DNA of 64,000 bases, taken from Sipunculus nudus. Its lineage: Eukaryota; Annelida; Sipuncula; Golfingiida; Sipunculidae. Positions 51,481 to 62,924 of this stretch are shown one piece after another. The translations under genes and the position numbers were made by a program. The stretch spans positions 736,001 to 800,000 of the forward strand of contig CM049320.1 in assembly GCA_026874595.1 (NCBI GenBank). The letters are read 5' to 3'. The first letter of the stretch is position 1; the number at the start of each line of letters is the position of its first letter. Under the pieces are notes generated by a model. The model saw nothing but the letters and a program-made list of their open reading frames with translations, was not told where the DNA came from and searched no databases.

Positions 51481-52005
51481 TAATTGCTTTGTTTCAATCA
51501 TCTGAATAAGAACGGGCCACTGCTATGAATAAGAATGCGCTGAATCTACATATTGTCTGTAATAAACAAACGGTATATATTCTACCGGTAATACATTTTA
51601 TTATAATTCCATCTAACAATATCATAATCATTATTTCCTCCACACACGATTATAAGGTGTACGGTATTGTGAGGTGTTTAATATGGGAAAAGGTTTTTGT
51701 TCTCTAGATGCAGACTTGATTTTTTAATTATGTAATTTATCCGAAATTGAGTTTCTTGAAGTCTGCTTCGGAAATGCAGTCCTGTTTTCTCTGATCCTAT
51801 AGGTAATGCAAACTATTTGCTTATTGTATCTTAATTTGTATATTCCATATTTCGCAAATTCATACTTTTCACTAATCAGAATGAGTAATGATGCTGTTAA
51901 AATTTTGATTTTGTTATATTTTTGTGTTCTAATTTAACTTGCATACTTTGTAATACTTGGTTGTTCTCTCCAGCATGGAGGAAAATAAAGATCAATCAAT
52001 CAATA
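51480..52005 (+). mobile_element. probable non-LTR retrotransposon 3' tail
   Basis: The segment ends in a small hairpin (CTCC-AGCAT-GGAG), AATAAAG and a short tail of ATCA repeats (about 51989-52002). This hairpin/AATAAAG/tandem-tail ending is common in LINE 3' ends of invertebrates. No coding part remains. Confidence 0.35.
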
Positions 52006-52387
52006 TAACAATATAATATTAATTATTTCCTCCACACACCATTATGGTTTACATGCTCCCACTCATACACGCACAGAACACCCTTTGTTCTGGTCACGTG
52101 GTCCTTTAACATTTAATGACTGAGCCATGAATTCCAATGCTTTATTGAGACTCGTTGACAGGCCGGACTGGATGATTTTGGCTGAAATTCAGCACGAATC
52201 GCATACGGACTCCTCATTTTTCTTTCACTGCATGTTATGTTGATGTTAAAATAACCCTCCTTGGCCCTGCCATAGTGTCAATAATGTCCAGGGTTTTTTT
52301 TCGTGTACCTGCCGGTTGCCTGGGGGCGCCCATCCGGGTAACCAGCAAGCAAACGGTTTAATCCTGGCCAGGAATATTGACCACTCG

Positions 52388-52490
52388 CCGACCAGTCCGT
52401 GCCTGATACACATTGACCACACACCGACCAGTCCGTGCCTGATACACATTGAATACTCACCGACCAGTCCGTGCCTGATACACACACACT
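52388..52490. repeat. 36-bp minisatellite, 3 copies
   Basis: CGACCAGTCCGTGCCTGATA followed by CACATTGA recurs three times at about 36-base spacing. Confidence 0.9.
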
Positions 52491-53155
52491 TGCTGGCACC
52501 AATTACGGATATTTAAACAGGGACAATCTTTTTTTCCAAGCAAGGTACGTAAGTCCATTATTGTGTTCGTGTGTGAGAGAGTTTACAGTACCAAAGGACG
52601 GGGTTTGTGGATACCGTTGCTTTACCGTCCGTGACGGATTAGAACAGTTTCAGAATTTCTCAGCCGGGTACCACTTGGTGAAGTCTCACGTGCTGTGTTT
52701 TTATTTAGGTGGATGGGTTTTTTTTTTGGGACAATATTTTTATGTATATATTTTACATATGTACATGACCACGGTGACGCGGCTATAGAATCTGGCCTAC
52801 AGTTATGAAGACTGATAAAATTTCACACGTTATTAACTATGCAGTGGAAGGCTAAATATGGGTTTATTAAAATCTAAAGATTAAACATGAGAGAAATATA
52901 AAACTAAAAAGTATTTCACGTGTGTGCAAAATCCAAGTAATTATAATTCGCACTTGTATAAGGAATCAACAATTTATGTGACACTGTATATCCGGATTTA
53001 AATGTAGACCATATTCTAATAATCTCGGCGTTCATATTGCGATTAATATAAATTTAGATTAATTTGTTTCTGGGTTGATTCATTGAAACTGTTGTTTATT
53101 TAGGGTTTTCGTAGCGCTTAAAAAACGCTGTATAACAAATATGCTCCCTCTGATT

Positions 53156-53157
<2 letters not shown>
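52491..53157. other. non-coding stretch
   Basis: A 105-codon plus-strand open frame (52471-52788) starts inside the minisatellite and has no recognised domain. Nothing else is seen. Confidence 0.4.
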
Positions 53158-53216
<59 letters not shown>

Positions 53217-53362
53217 TTGAATATAATTTAGTCGATATCAATCTTGCCTGCTGACAATTTTTTCAAGAATTATCTCTGGCTGGGTAAAAAGACCTAGAAT
53301 TTAAATATTTATGCCTATATGCTGATTTATATAAATATATATATATATATATTTATATATAA
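53158..53362. repeat. two TA microsatellites
   Basis: TA tracts at about 53158-53212 and 53334-53362. Confidence 0.95.
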
Positions 53363-54920
53363 ATTCATATACAGGGCGTATCCATTGGGCCCCCCCCCCC
53401 ATCCAACTTTGCATGTAATATATAGGGAAAACATTCCAGACAGTAATTTCTAATAAGAAAATTAAGGATAAAAAGAAGATATAAAAATATAAGTCATTAT
53501 TCATATTCAAGTTTCATTATACTCTACACTTTCTTTCATATGCACGTAACTTTTCCTCTTGTTTTGAGTCTTAAAGTGGTACAAAGATATTGAAGTAGGC
53601 TGATTCTTATTATATTATATTATATTATATTATATATTATATATCAGTATTTGAGTTACAATCGATGAAGAAAAGTGCTCAATACTGCTAAGTAGAGCAT
53701 AATATATATTATGAAATATCAGTCATTATTCATATTCAAGTTCAAAGGTGGTCGCTTTAAAGCGACCAAACACGGATTGGCTTGAACAAGCGTAATGACT
53801 TTATTTCAAAATGCAATCACTCTTAAAAACCACCCCACCATGCAAAAAGGCCTAAAAGGAATAGCTTAGAGCCTGTGCAGGCAACAGTACTCCGAGTAGT
53901 GACTCAATGCCTCAACGTGTTTGACTTTCAGTACATGTGTATATATTTACTCCGGATATGTTGTAACCCCCCCCCCCCCCCCCGGTGAATCCTTGCTACG
54001 CTCCTGATGCGTGAATTGTGTCAATATGGGACGGGTCCGACCACACTGGCGGGGAACCTGAACAAAGGTTAAATGGATCGCTAGAAGGTAAAATTATTTA
54101 GGAGGTCTGCACGTGTTTCTTGTCATTGTGTTATTCCCGTGTTTTCTCCCAGTCTGTTCCAGTTATACATCTTCTGGGGTTACTACGACGTCTTCATTTT
54201 AAACTCTTAAACAGGATGTTCTGTACTGTTATTAAATGATAGGTCGAATTTAGCTCCCACTATGTTCAATCTGTTCATTAATAACAGTAGAGGTTCTGTA
54301 ATCGCTGTAGAAGCCCGTGTCTTCTAAGGTCAGCCATCCTGGCTTTTACCTCTCCCTACCTAACACCCTCCCTCACACACACACACACACACACGTTTGT
54401 GTGTGTAACATCAGAAGAGACATATCGTTTTAAGCGCTGCTACAACACCAAATACGCAACAGATATAAGGTATTAACCCGGGGGGAAAAGTAAAACATTC
54501 ACCTGATATTCATATTAAAGTATGTTTTTGGGCCTGTGTAGACATGTCTTCACAATGCCTCTGTACCTGCTGACCCCTGCGGCCTTAACACCTGATTACT
54601 CGTTTTGGAGTACTATTTCCAAATATGTACACTGTTACCATGACAACGGCCTTTCAACGACGCAAGGCAAACGCGGATTGTAACCGTGATTGGGCGTCAA
54701 TAAAAGTCTTAGCTCGCAGAAGCTCCGGACCAAACTGTGGAAACATGCTACAGTTATTGAACACAAACAGTGAGAGTGGGGATATAACAACGAGTCATGC
54801 TAATGTACCGGTTACTTGTGCGGACAAGCACTGGATCCGTGTCCCCTCACTGTAGTTTTCATACCTTTCCTTCTGGCATGGCAGTCAGGTTCTCCATGGA
54901 AATATGACAATGGCTCTTTT
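53363..54920. other. non-coding stretch
   Basis: C-runs near 53390-53400 and 53967-53983, TATAT-rich text near 53610-53645, and a CA tract near 54376-54394. The open frame at 54625-54855 (76 codons) has no recognised family. Confidence 0.4.
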
Positions 54921-54924
54921 GTTT

Positions 54925-55900
54925 AGCTCAGCTGACTGAAAGTCATCTGAGCTATAGCGATCACTCTTTTTTTCGTCGTCCGTCCGTCTAGCTGTCACTC
55001 CGTGTGTCCGTTAGTTAACAAGGCAGAAATCCGTTTAAACCGAAACCTTTGGCCCTAGAATCTTACACCTTGACATCCAGGGAGGTTCATTAAATTTTTT
55101 TTAATAACCTTGAAATTAGGTCTCTTTTACCCATATCCTCCGAGCTATGGGGCTCGTATGTGCCCCCCCCCCCCCCGAAAAATAATTAAAAAAAAAAAAA
55201 GATCGCTATGATTATTTCTATGCATATTGATCTTGAAGTGTTTCATCAGTTCCTGCAGACTGTTGGCGCCACCTGTATTTTTTTTCTCGAATTTTACGCA
55301 TTTTGTCCTCTATTTTTGAGATCTTCAGATGAAGCAGCCCGTTAACTGGATTAGTTTGAATGTTTACGCATTTTTTCTGTATTTTTAAGAGCATCAAAGA
55401 TGTGGTTGTCCGTTAACAGGGCACAAATAGTAACCATTAAATCTAGAATTGTCTCACTTGACTTCCAGGGAGGTCCATAAAAAATTTCAATGGAAACCTG
55501 AAATTAGGTCTCTGTTTCCCATTTTCTTGAAGCTATGGGGTACAGAAGTACCTACAAGAATAAATAAAAATTTGATTCAAAAGCTCTCGTATCTGAACAA
55601 GTAATACATTGATAACCATGATTTTATGATTGCATATTCATCATGAAGGTCAAGCAAACGTATTCCAAATCTCTTAATATTTTCATATTATAATTGCATA
55701 TGAAAAAAAAATATTTATATAGATTTTACCTAAAATGAGCCCAACTCCTGAAGGAAAAACATTTTATCTATCTATTTTTCCACTAAAAACATGAGGTTGT
55801 GTGATTTGTTCAAAAACTATTGGCACATCTATAAGCACTGTCAACTCGGCAGTGACGTCACACGCTGGGAAATTCCCTGTCACTAAAAATTCTAGATCTC
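54925..55900 (+). repeat. dispersed GTCC-rich repeat, third copy
   Basis: The head AGCTCAGCTGACT pairs with AGTCATCTGAGCT after a three-base loop (one mismatch). CGTCCGTCCGTCTAG follows, then text with GTTGGCGCCACCTG. SINE-like AGCACTGTCAACTCGGCAGT lies near 55838. Orientation is the same as the copies near 32868 and 38783. Related text (GTGGTGCCACCTGG, 56588) resumes after the MITE at 56021-56467. Confidence 0.7.
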
Positions 55901-56020
55901 AGTAAATGCACAGTATTTCTGCCACTGATAGTCCCAAATCCTCAACAGAGAATAAAAAGAAAATTCATTACTAGATCTGAGTTGTTGATCAAATTCAGTC
56001 CATGATGTCACAGGTGTACC

Positions 56021-56066
56021 CAGTGGCGTCAATTTTTCTTCCATGGTGGGGGGGGGGGGGGGATGA

Positions 56067-56099
<33 letters not shown>

Positions 56100-56112
56100 A
56101 ATATATATATAT

Positions 56113-56149
<37 letters not shown>

Positions 56150-56467
56150 CCTTTTTCAGCGTCTCTGAGTGACATATTCAACTATATATTTATATAATAA
56201 TTAAATGTATATATGCCTAATCATATTTCAAATAATTATGTTTTAGAAAATAAGTTACAAGTACAAATGTGAATTCTAAGCAAAATTTTGATATAACAGT
56301 TTTTAGTAAATGGGTCCATAGTCTTTGATTCTATTTATTAATATATTTCATTTGCAATATTATAATATTATTCTCTGAAAAGGGGGGGATGATTACATTG
56401 ACAATCCCCCTTTGCCAAAAAGTGGGGGGTATATATACCCCCCATCCCCCCTATATTGACGCCCCTG
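56021..56467. mobile_element. hAT-type MITE with 8-bp target duplication
   Basis: The 447-base element starts CAGTGGCGTCAAT and ends, in reverse complement, CAGGGGCGTCAAT, giving terminal inverted repeats with one mismatch in 13. It is flanked on both sides by the identical 8-mer GGTGTACC (56013-56020 and 56468-56475). An 8-base target duplication and CAG-starting ends are the hAT superfamily signature. The interior holds a G-run and CT and TA microsatellites and no transposase, so it is non-autonomous. It is inserted within an older dispersed repeat. Confidence 0.85.
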
Positions 56468-56475
56468 GGTGTACC

Positions 56476-56930
56476 AGCCAATCAAATCAGTGCAAAGTCT
56501 GAGATCTGAATAATCCTCCCATCACACAACAAACGCATGTTGAATAGGTTTACTTAACCTTCATTGTTTCGTCAGTCCCTGCAGACCGGTGGTGCCACCT
56601 GGATTTTTTTCCGTATTTTTACACATTACTTTCTCTAGTTTTGAGACCTTCAAAGATGTGGACATCTGTTAACATAGTACAAATCGTAAGCATTGGACCT
56701 AGAATTATCTGACTTGACATCTACGGAGGTCCATGAAAAATCACTTTGGAAACCTAAAATTAGATCTCTGTTACCTATATCCTCTGAGCTATGCTTCAGT
56801 TGAAATGGGATAACACCTATAAAATATGGCATCAAGATGATAAAATTACTGTTGTTAATGTCTTCCTAGTCTGCTGAGCGTCAAGAGCCCTGGGTCACTT
56901 GTTATAATAATGTGTACATAGTTTTACGTT
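56476..56930 (+). repeat. continuation of the GTCC-family repeat
   Basis: Text such as GTGGTGCCACCTGG, 'TTAACATAGTACAAATCG' and GGAGGTCCATGAAAAATC parallels 55265-55510, so the MITE split or neighbours this repeat. Confidence 0.5.
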
Positions 56931-57007
56931 TTGCTCCTCAACTACCTGGAATTTACTGAATCACGTGACTGCCGGAACAAGACCATGAATGTATAAATGT
57001 ATACATA

Positions 57008-57008
57008 C

Positions 57009-57068
<60 letters not shown>

Positions 57069-57076
57069 GTATATAG
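57008..57076. repeat. TA microsatellite upstream of the candidate exon at 57137
   Basis: Interrupted TA tract with TG breaks. Confidence 0.9.
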
Positions 57077-57136
57077 TTTATTTATTCGTTCTTTTACCCA
57101 AAAAAGGTGGCGCCACTGAGGAGAACGACCTTGACC

Positions 57137-57227
57137 ATGTACGTCCCTCGCCGACGTCTTCTTCAATATCTCCATCTACTTCCGGTTTACATCCTGGCAG
57201 TCATGGGGTTGTACGGCATCGTCATAG
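57137..57227 (+). CDS. probable first exon of a type II membrane protein
   Basis: The ATG (A at -3) encodes MYVPRRRLLQYLHLLPVYIL then AVMGLYGIVI. This is a short basic cytoplasmic tail followed by one hydrophobic span of about 20 residues with no signal cleavage site, as in Golgi glycosyl- or sulfotransferases. The donor TAG/GTAATG leaves one base of a codon, which matches the phase of the exon at 62836. The frame is also open upstream to 57107 but without an ATG. The family is not identified; the type II topology is inferred. Confidence 0.45.
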
Positions 57228-58427
57228 GTAATGTTTTATGGTTTGTGGTTGACAAGTGGCTTTGTTTTGGGGTTCCCTGTGTGCAAAAACATCGCCATAG
57301 TAGCGAGTTGTATTTAGCAAACTCTCGCCTCTGAAGTTAGAAGAAATATCACAATCATTTTCGCACGTGCACTCCCCGCCTGTGGAACAGCTGACACCAT
57401 TTGTGATAAATAAAGTTAGGACCCCCATGAGGAATTTTTTTGAGGCAGTACAAAGGGTTTTCTGAGCCCTCTTCATGAATTCTCCTTCTTGTGCCCGTTC
57501 TTTTCGGTTTAATCACGAAGCATATGCTCTATGGTAGGGATAACAGAGTGGACTGTAAGAGAGGGATGCACCGGAACGTTTTAATTGTTTTCTGCATTAA
57601 AGCTATTGATATTATCAAGCATATACTTTATAAGTCAAGCTAAACAAACATATGGAGGTCTTAATAATACACAAAAATGCAGAAAACGCATCGTGTATGG
57701 AAATAATCCAGCTATTTTAATCATTTTTTTAGTGTAAATCAAAATTTGGTATTTCAGTCAGATTACTCACGTAGACTAAACCTAAACCTAGACCCACATG
57801 GAAAGCTATATGGATGACTGGTCTGATTCTGTGAAAATCTCAAAACTCTCCGTTATATATAGATCAGTCTACATCATGCTCAACCACACAAAGCATTTTA
57901 CTTTTTACCGACACCAACCATTTGTGATAAAAAAAATTAATAATAAACGAGAACAAGTTTAGATTTGCTTTGTATGTTGAATATTTGGATGGGTGGCATC
58001 TGAAACGCATTCATAATTGTCTTGTCACAGTAATAAAAATCTCTATGTGTTCCTGTAAAAAATATGTGGTCTACATTACAGAACACGGGATTTATAAACA
58101 AAATGAAAATAAGCCCCCCCCCCCCCCCGGCCGCTCCTCATACATATCTGCATGTGGTTTCAAGTTTAAGTTGATGTAAAGAAGAAAGAGCTAAAGAATA
58201 TTTTCAATTATCACATTAAAAACGGTACATCCAACTAAACCGAAATGGGCCCATCAGGATGTATGCAAATAAATATGAGTTAGGTCAGTTTCGTTCACAG
58301 ATGTGCTTAGGGTGGACGTGACTTGAGTGTACTGGATGTCACCAAAGAACTGTGACCTGTTTATTTAATTATAATTGGATTCGGCAATCAAGTCAGGATA
58401 ATACAACCAGTTGATTGTGTCAATTCA
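57228..58427. other. intron or intergenic stretch
   Basis: A C-run lies near 58114-58128. A G/C-poor interior follows. No exon is recognised. Confidence 0.4.
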
Positions 58428-59349
58428 GGGCCCCGCTTGACAAGCTATGCCCTACAGTAATGACCGTGTCAGTCAGTACTACCGTCCTTCCGTACTTCCG
58501 TCCCTCCGTCGGTGACACTTTCTTCCACGCCTGATAACTCAACAACAACACACTTCAGCTTTCCCAAATTCACAGGGATGATTGGCAGATATGAGAGCCC
58601 CGGACATTTTGGATTACAGATCTGTCAGAATTCTAATATGGCCGCCACAGCCAAATCGCAGATTTTCTTTCGCGCACGAAAACTTAACAACCACATATTT
58701 CAGTTTTCCCAAATTCACAGGGATGATGAGTACATATAAGGGCTCCAGACCTTTTGAATTACAGACCTGTCGGAAATCCAATATGGCCATCACAGCCCAA
58801 TCGCTGATTTTCTTTTGCGTGATAACTCAACAACAACACCCTTCAGCTTTCTCAAATTCACAGGGATGACTGGTACCTATGAGGATACTTTCCTTGTCGA
58901 AATGCAGGGTCCTATATGGAATTCCTATCTGGCCGCCAGGGCAAAATGGGTGATTTTCGTTAGCACCCAATGTCTTAAAAAGGACATGCTTGATCTTCAT
59001 CATTTTCTCAGGGATCATTGGTGCCTATGCGGGTTCAATCCCTATCGAATAACAGACCTATCAGAATTCCAATATGGCTGCCAGAGCAAAATTTGGGATT
59101 ATCGCACCCGATATCTCAACAAGAACAGGCTTGATCAAAATCAAATATGGCCAACAGAGTTCAAGCGGTGATTTTCTGTTGCACACATTATTTCAGACAC
59201 ATCATCTTTAATATTATTTGAACCAGTAGGATTTTTTTCCCTCATGCATATGGATAAGAACCTGTTTCTGTTTGTCATATTTTTCAACTTTAACCTAAAC
59301 TTTTCACCCTTATGTAAACTAGTCCAGCACTACCAGAAATGCGGGGCCC
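58428..59349 (+). repeat. dispersed repeat with internal repeats and inverted ends
   Basis: It begins GGGCCCCGC and ends with the exact reverse complement GCGGGGCCC. After the head, CCCTACAGTAATGACC and CGTCC-rich text resemble the second family head at 39573. Four to five internal units of roughly 130-145 bases follow, each containing CAACAACAACAC and TTTCCCAAATTCACAGGGAT (variants). The open frames across it are accidental. It may be a non-autonomous DNA element. Confidence 0.65.
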
Positions 59350-59929
59350 TCTGAGGACCATTGTCCGATTACATCAATTTGTTGTATATTTATATGCAAT
59401 ATCATGTATCGATGTACGTGTAGGAACGTAGGTTAAGGGATTCCAGGTGTTTTATTTGATGTTGGTAAAAACAGTATTTAATTGAATATATATCAATTAG
59501 GATAGAAAAACAGGGCAGATAGCCCTATAAATTCTTCTCCTGATACATACATGAAAAGACGTGATACAATACTGTAAAAAATACAGAAGATGTGATACAA
59601 TACAGTAAAATGCAATAATAACAGTTCCTATTGTAACAAATACAAGTTACACGTGACAATTTGATACAATTCTTTATGTTTTAATTACGAAAGTAAAAGT
59701 GAAGAAGTGTCAAATAAGATGTGTATAAATCACTATTTATACCTTCACATGTTTATGAGGGCTTTTAAAATGAGTTTGACATTCAAATTGTATTCAGGGT
59801 ATACATACAATTATCATTGAATGGGCCACTCTTCAATGAAACACTGGGGCTTTTTCAAACAGTCTGTTTTTTTTCAATATTCGGCTTGTTTTTGTCACCA
59901 AACAGGTAAATTTTTTGTTGATCAAGCCG

Positions 59930-60643
59930 CACACGGCTCTCAGTAATCCAGACGTTTGTTGGTGTACATGGGACATGAAACACACGGCTCTCAGTAATCC
60001 AGACGTTTGTTGGTGTACATGGGACATGAATCACACGGCTCTCAGTAATCCAGACGTTTGTTGGTGTACATGGGACATGAATCACACGGCTCTCAGTAAT
60101 CCAGACGTTTGTTGGTGTACATGGGACATGAATCACACGGCTCTCAGTAATCCAGACGTTTGTTGGTGTACATGGGACATGAATCACACGGCTCTCAGTA
60201 ATCCAGACGTTTGTTGGTGTACATGGGACATGAATCACACGGCTCTCAGTAATCCAGACGTTTGTTGGTGTACATGGGACATGAATCACACGGCTCTCAG
60301 TAATCCAGACGTTTGTTGGTGTACATGGGACATGAATCACACGGCTCTCAGTAATCCAGACGTTTGTTGGTGTACATGGGACATGAATCACACGGCTCTC
60401 AGTAATCCAGACGTTTGTTGGTGTACATGGGACATGAATCACACGGCTCTCAGTAATCCAGACGTTTGTTGGTGTACATGGGACATGAATCACACGGCTC
60501 TCAGTAATCCAGACGTTTGTTGGTGTACATGGGACATGAATCACACGGCTCTCAGTAATCCAGACGTTTGTTGGTGTACATGGGACATGAATCACACGGC
60601 TCTCAGTAATCCAGACGTTTGTTGGTGTACATGGGACATGAAT
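59930..60643. repeat. 51-bp minisatellite, 14 near-perfect copies
   Basis: Fourteen copies of a 51-base unit (CACACGGCTCTCAGTAATCC, AGACGTTTGTTGGTGTACAT, GGGACATGAAT). I see a single substitution, at the end of the first copy. Because 51 is a multiple of three, open frames run right through on both strands: 17-residue repeats HTALSNPDVCWCTWDMN (plus) and IHVPCTPTNVWITESRV (minus). The extended frames start at non-ATG codons; ATGs occur only inside the plus-strand repeats. No splice or promoter context suggests translation. It lies in the presumed intron of the 57137 gene. Confidence 0.95.
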
Positions 60644-62400
60644 CTGGCGTCTCCTCATGGACACGCACAAGGAGGATCATCTACGGAGAGGCCAATGTAA
60701 GGCGCATCTGAGTGTGAGCAATTTGAACATGAAAGTATAATAGTATACGCGGATGGTTTCTCATCTATTTTACTAAGCGACACACATTCCGAATTCCTAG
60801 TTGTTTCACCGAGGGTGATCCAATTCTGACATGTCGAACATAAAAAAAACCGTTGTCTCACATCTGTACGGCACAATGTTACACGAAATTTTATCAGCAT
60901 TGTAGCAATTTGTGTGTCTTACCTATTTTGGTACAAGGTAGGATAGATAAGACGGAGCAATACCATTGCACATTTTGTAAATTAATAGAAGTTAGGAGTA
61001 GAGACTGTGTCAAGCCGGTGTGTTGTTTTGCGGCGAGAGGCGCTTGTTCGTTGTGTGTACAAAGTTAAACCGCCTCGACTCGAGGAGTGCATATTGCACA
61101 ACTAAGTCACGTGCGCGACGATCATGTGACCAGCGGCAGTAGTGCCAGGCGAACTTACTGTGATAAGTGCTCATGGCAAGTGTCAGGATTGATCAAGACT
61201 TTGTGAATTTGTATAATCATATGGACTGTATGCATTATTGTACCTTGCGCGTGGAACGCCTTCCCAGAAAATTGTAGGTCTAATTTTAATATATTTTTTA
61301 TTGTTTATGTTACACACGTCTTACTTATCTTTTTGAGTGTATGTGCGAGCTTCACTTCAGCCGGTTAAGTTCACTGTTTAAAAGAACCTGGACAGTTCAT
61401 TCTTCGGGGGGGGGGGGGTGCATGACACTGTATGGGGGACTGCCCCTTTCAACAAAGGGGGGAAGGGACAACATACTATATCCCAACATTTTGGCTTTTA
61501 AAAGAATGTAATTTTGCAATAAAATAGGATCTCCGTACAAACTGTAAGAAGATTTAAAGATGTTGACAAATTAACTGCAGTTTATCAGAAATGACTCAAA
61601 TACAAAAATGACTGATAATGTGCAATGATTCACCCGTTTCCACAACATTTTGTATTCCAGCCATTAATTGAACAAATTAAATAATTCTTGCAGGTTTAAG
61701 GGTTTAATCAAAACTAAATTAATATTGCGACAGAACTGATGGCGGATTCTAGGGATGCACGAGTTTCTACTTGTTTTGGGTTTCTGAAGTGAGAATTTGC
61801 CCTCTTTATTTTCTACCCAAACTGCTAAACATTGCTTACATTTTGAATGAAAGTCGTATCGAAGGAGACACTCCATCAAAGATCCAACTCCCACCGTCGA
61901 TACTCGACAGTCGTGCTTCATGGAAAATACTGGCTCGCCTAGAACTGCGTTCTGAGAAAATTTGAGTGTATTATTTATAGTGTATAAGTTGTTGCAATGG
62001 TCTATATGTGTAGTTTGGGGAAAGGGGTGGTTGGGAGAACCCCCCCCCCAAATCAAATTGCGTCTTTTGTGTCTCGTTCTAAATATCAGTCCGAAAGATT
62101 TGCTTAGCCATTTTGATAAAACCCAAGATTTTCCCATCACTTTCTAGCATTTTATCGGGCCATTGAAAACTCCTAGCCCCTCCCACCAGGGCACTTAAAC
62201 CCACTGGATTAAAAAAAATATACACTAGTTAATGCAATTTGAGGCAAATCAGACTTTCGCATCTTCAAGCATATTCTTGTGTCTTTAAAAACTCATAACC
62301 ATTCCGAATAAAAGAACATAAGCTGACAGCAATTAAAAATCAAACTTCCGCATTGTCAAGCATTTACCTGGCCACTCTGAGACAATGTATCAGGCCCGGG
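60644..62400. other. intron or intergenic stretch
   Basis: G-runs near 61406-61418 and a C-run near 62041-62050. A minus-strand open frame of 158 codons (61664-62140) spans a C-run and has no recognised domain. No exon is supported. Confidence 0.4.
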
Positions 62401-62420
62401 CCCCATTGAGCCCTCTTCAT

Positions 62421-62421
<1 letters not shown>

Positions 62422-62479
<58 letters not shown>

Positions 62480-62704
62480 TATTATTATTATTATTATTAT
62501 TGGTCGTAGTTTTACTATTATTATTATTTTATTTTTATCATTTTTATTATTATTATTGGTAGTAGTATTATTATTATTTCTGGTTGTAGTTGTATTATTA
62601 TCAATATTGGTCGTAGGCCTACTATTATTATTGTTTTTCATTTTTTATTATTATTATTGGTTGGATCTCGTATTATCATCATTTTTTATTTGTTATTATT
62701 ATCA

Positions 62705-62785
<81 letters not shown>
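62422..62785. repeat. AAT/ATT trinucleotide repeat block
   Basis: About 19 AAT units switch into ATT units. The ATT part continues with interruptions (GGTCGTAG, GGTAGTAG, GGTTGTAG) and ends in a pure ATT run at about 62708-62783. The two halves could pair as a hairpin. Poly-Ile/Tyr/Leu open frames across it are artefacts. Confidence 0.97.
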
Positions 62786-62835
62786 GACAATAACTGCCGC
62801 AAGTTAAATGAAAGTCCCGCATTTACATTTTACAG

Positions 62836-62924
62836 ATATGAATCGTGCAATGACAGTGACCGAAGTGGCAAATCAGTCAGTGGCTGCACAAAATAGGACG
62901 CCCGATGAGGTTACATTACCACCA
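62836..62924 (+). CDS. probable second exon of the type II membrane protein
   Basis: Acceptor TTTACATTTTACAG and perfect donor GTAAGT bracket 89 bases. In the phase dictated by the exon at 57137 the codon across the junction is GAT. It is followed by MNRAMTVTEVANQSVAAQNR and TPDEVTLPP, with two N-glycosylation sequons (NQS, NRT). A Pro/Thr-containing, glycosylated stretch after the membrane span suits a lumenal stem. Alternatively the ATG at 62838 could start a different transcript. Confidence 0.5.

Noticed and set aside
53365-54004. hAT-like element between CAGGGCGTATCC (53373) and GCTACGCTCCTG (about 54003)
   Set aside because: The ends resemble transposon tips, but they match each other poorly and no target duplication flanks them.
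59930-60643. Collagen- or mucin-like repeat gene
   Set aside because: Frames are open on both strands simply because 51 is divisible by three. There is no ATG-led frame from unique sequence and no promoter or splice sites.
61664-62140. 158-codon minus-strand open frame
   Set aside because: It runs through a poly-C tract, has no domain, and its composition matches the non-coding surroundings.
62385-62896. Open frames rich in Ile, Leu, Tyr or Asn
   Set aside because: Translations of the AAT/ATT block.
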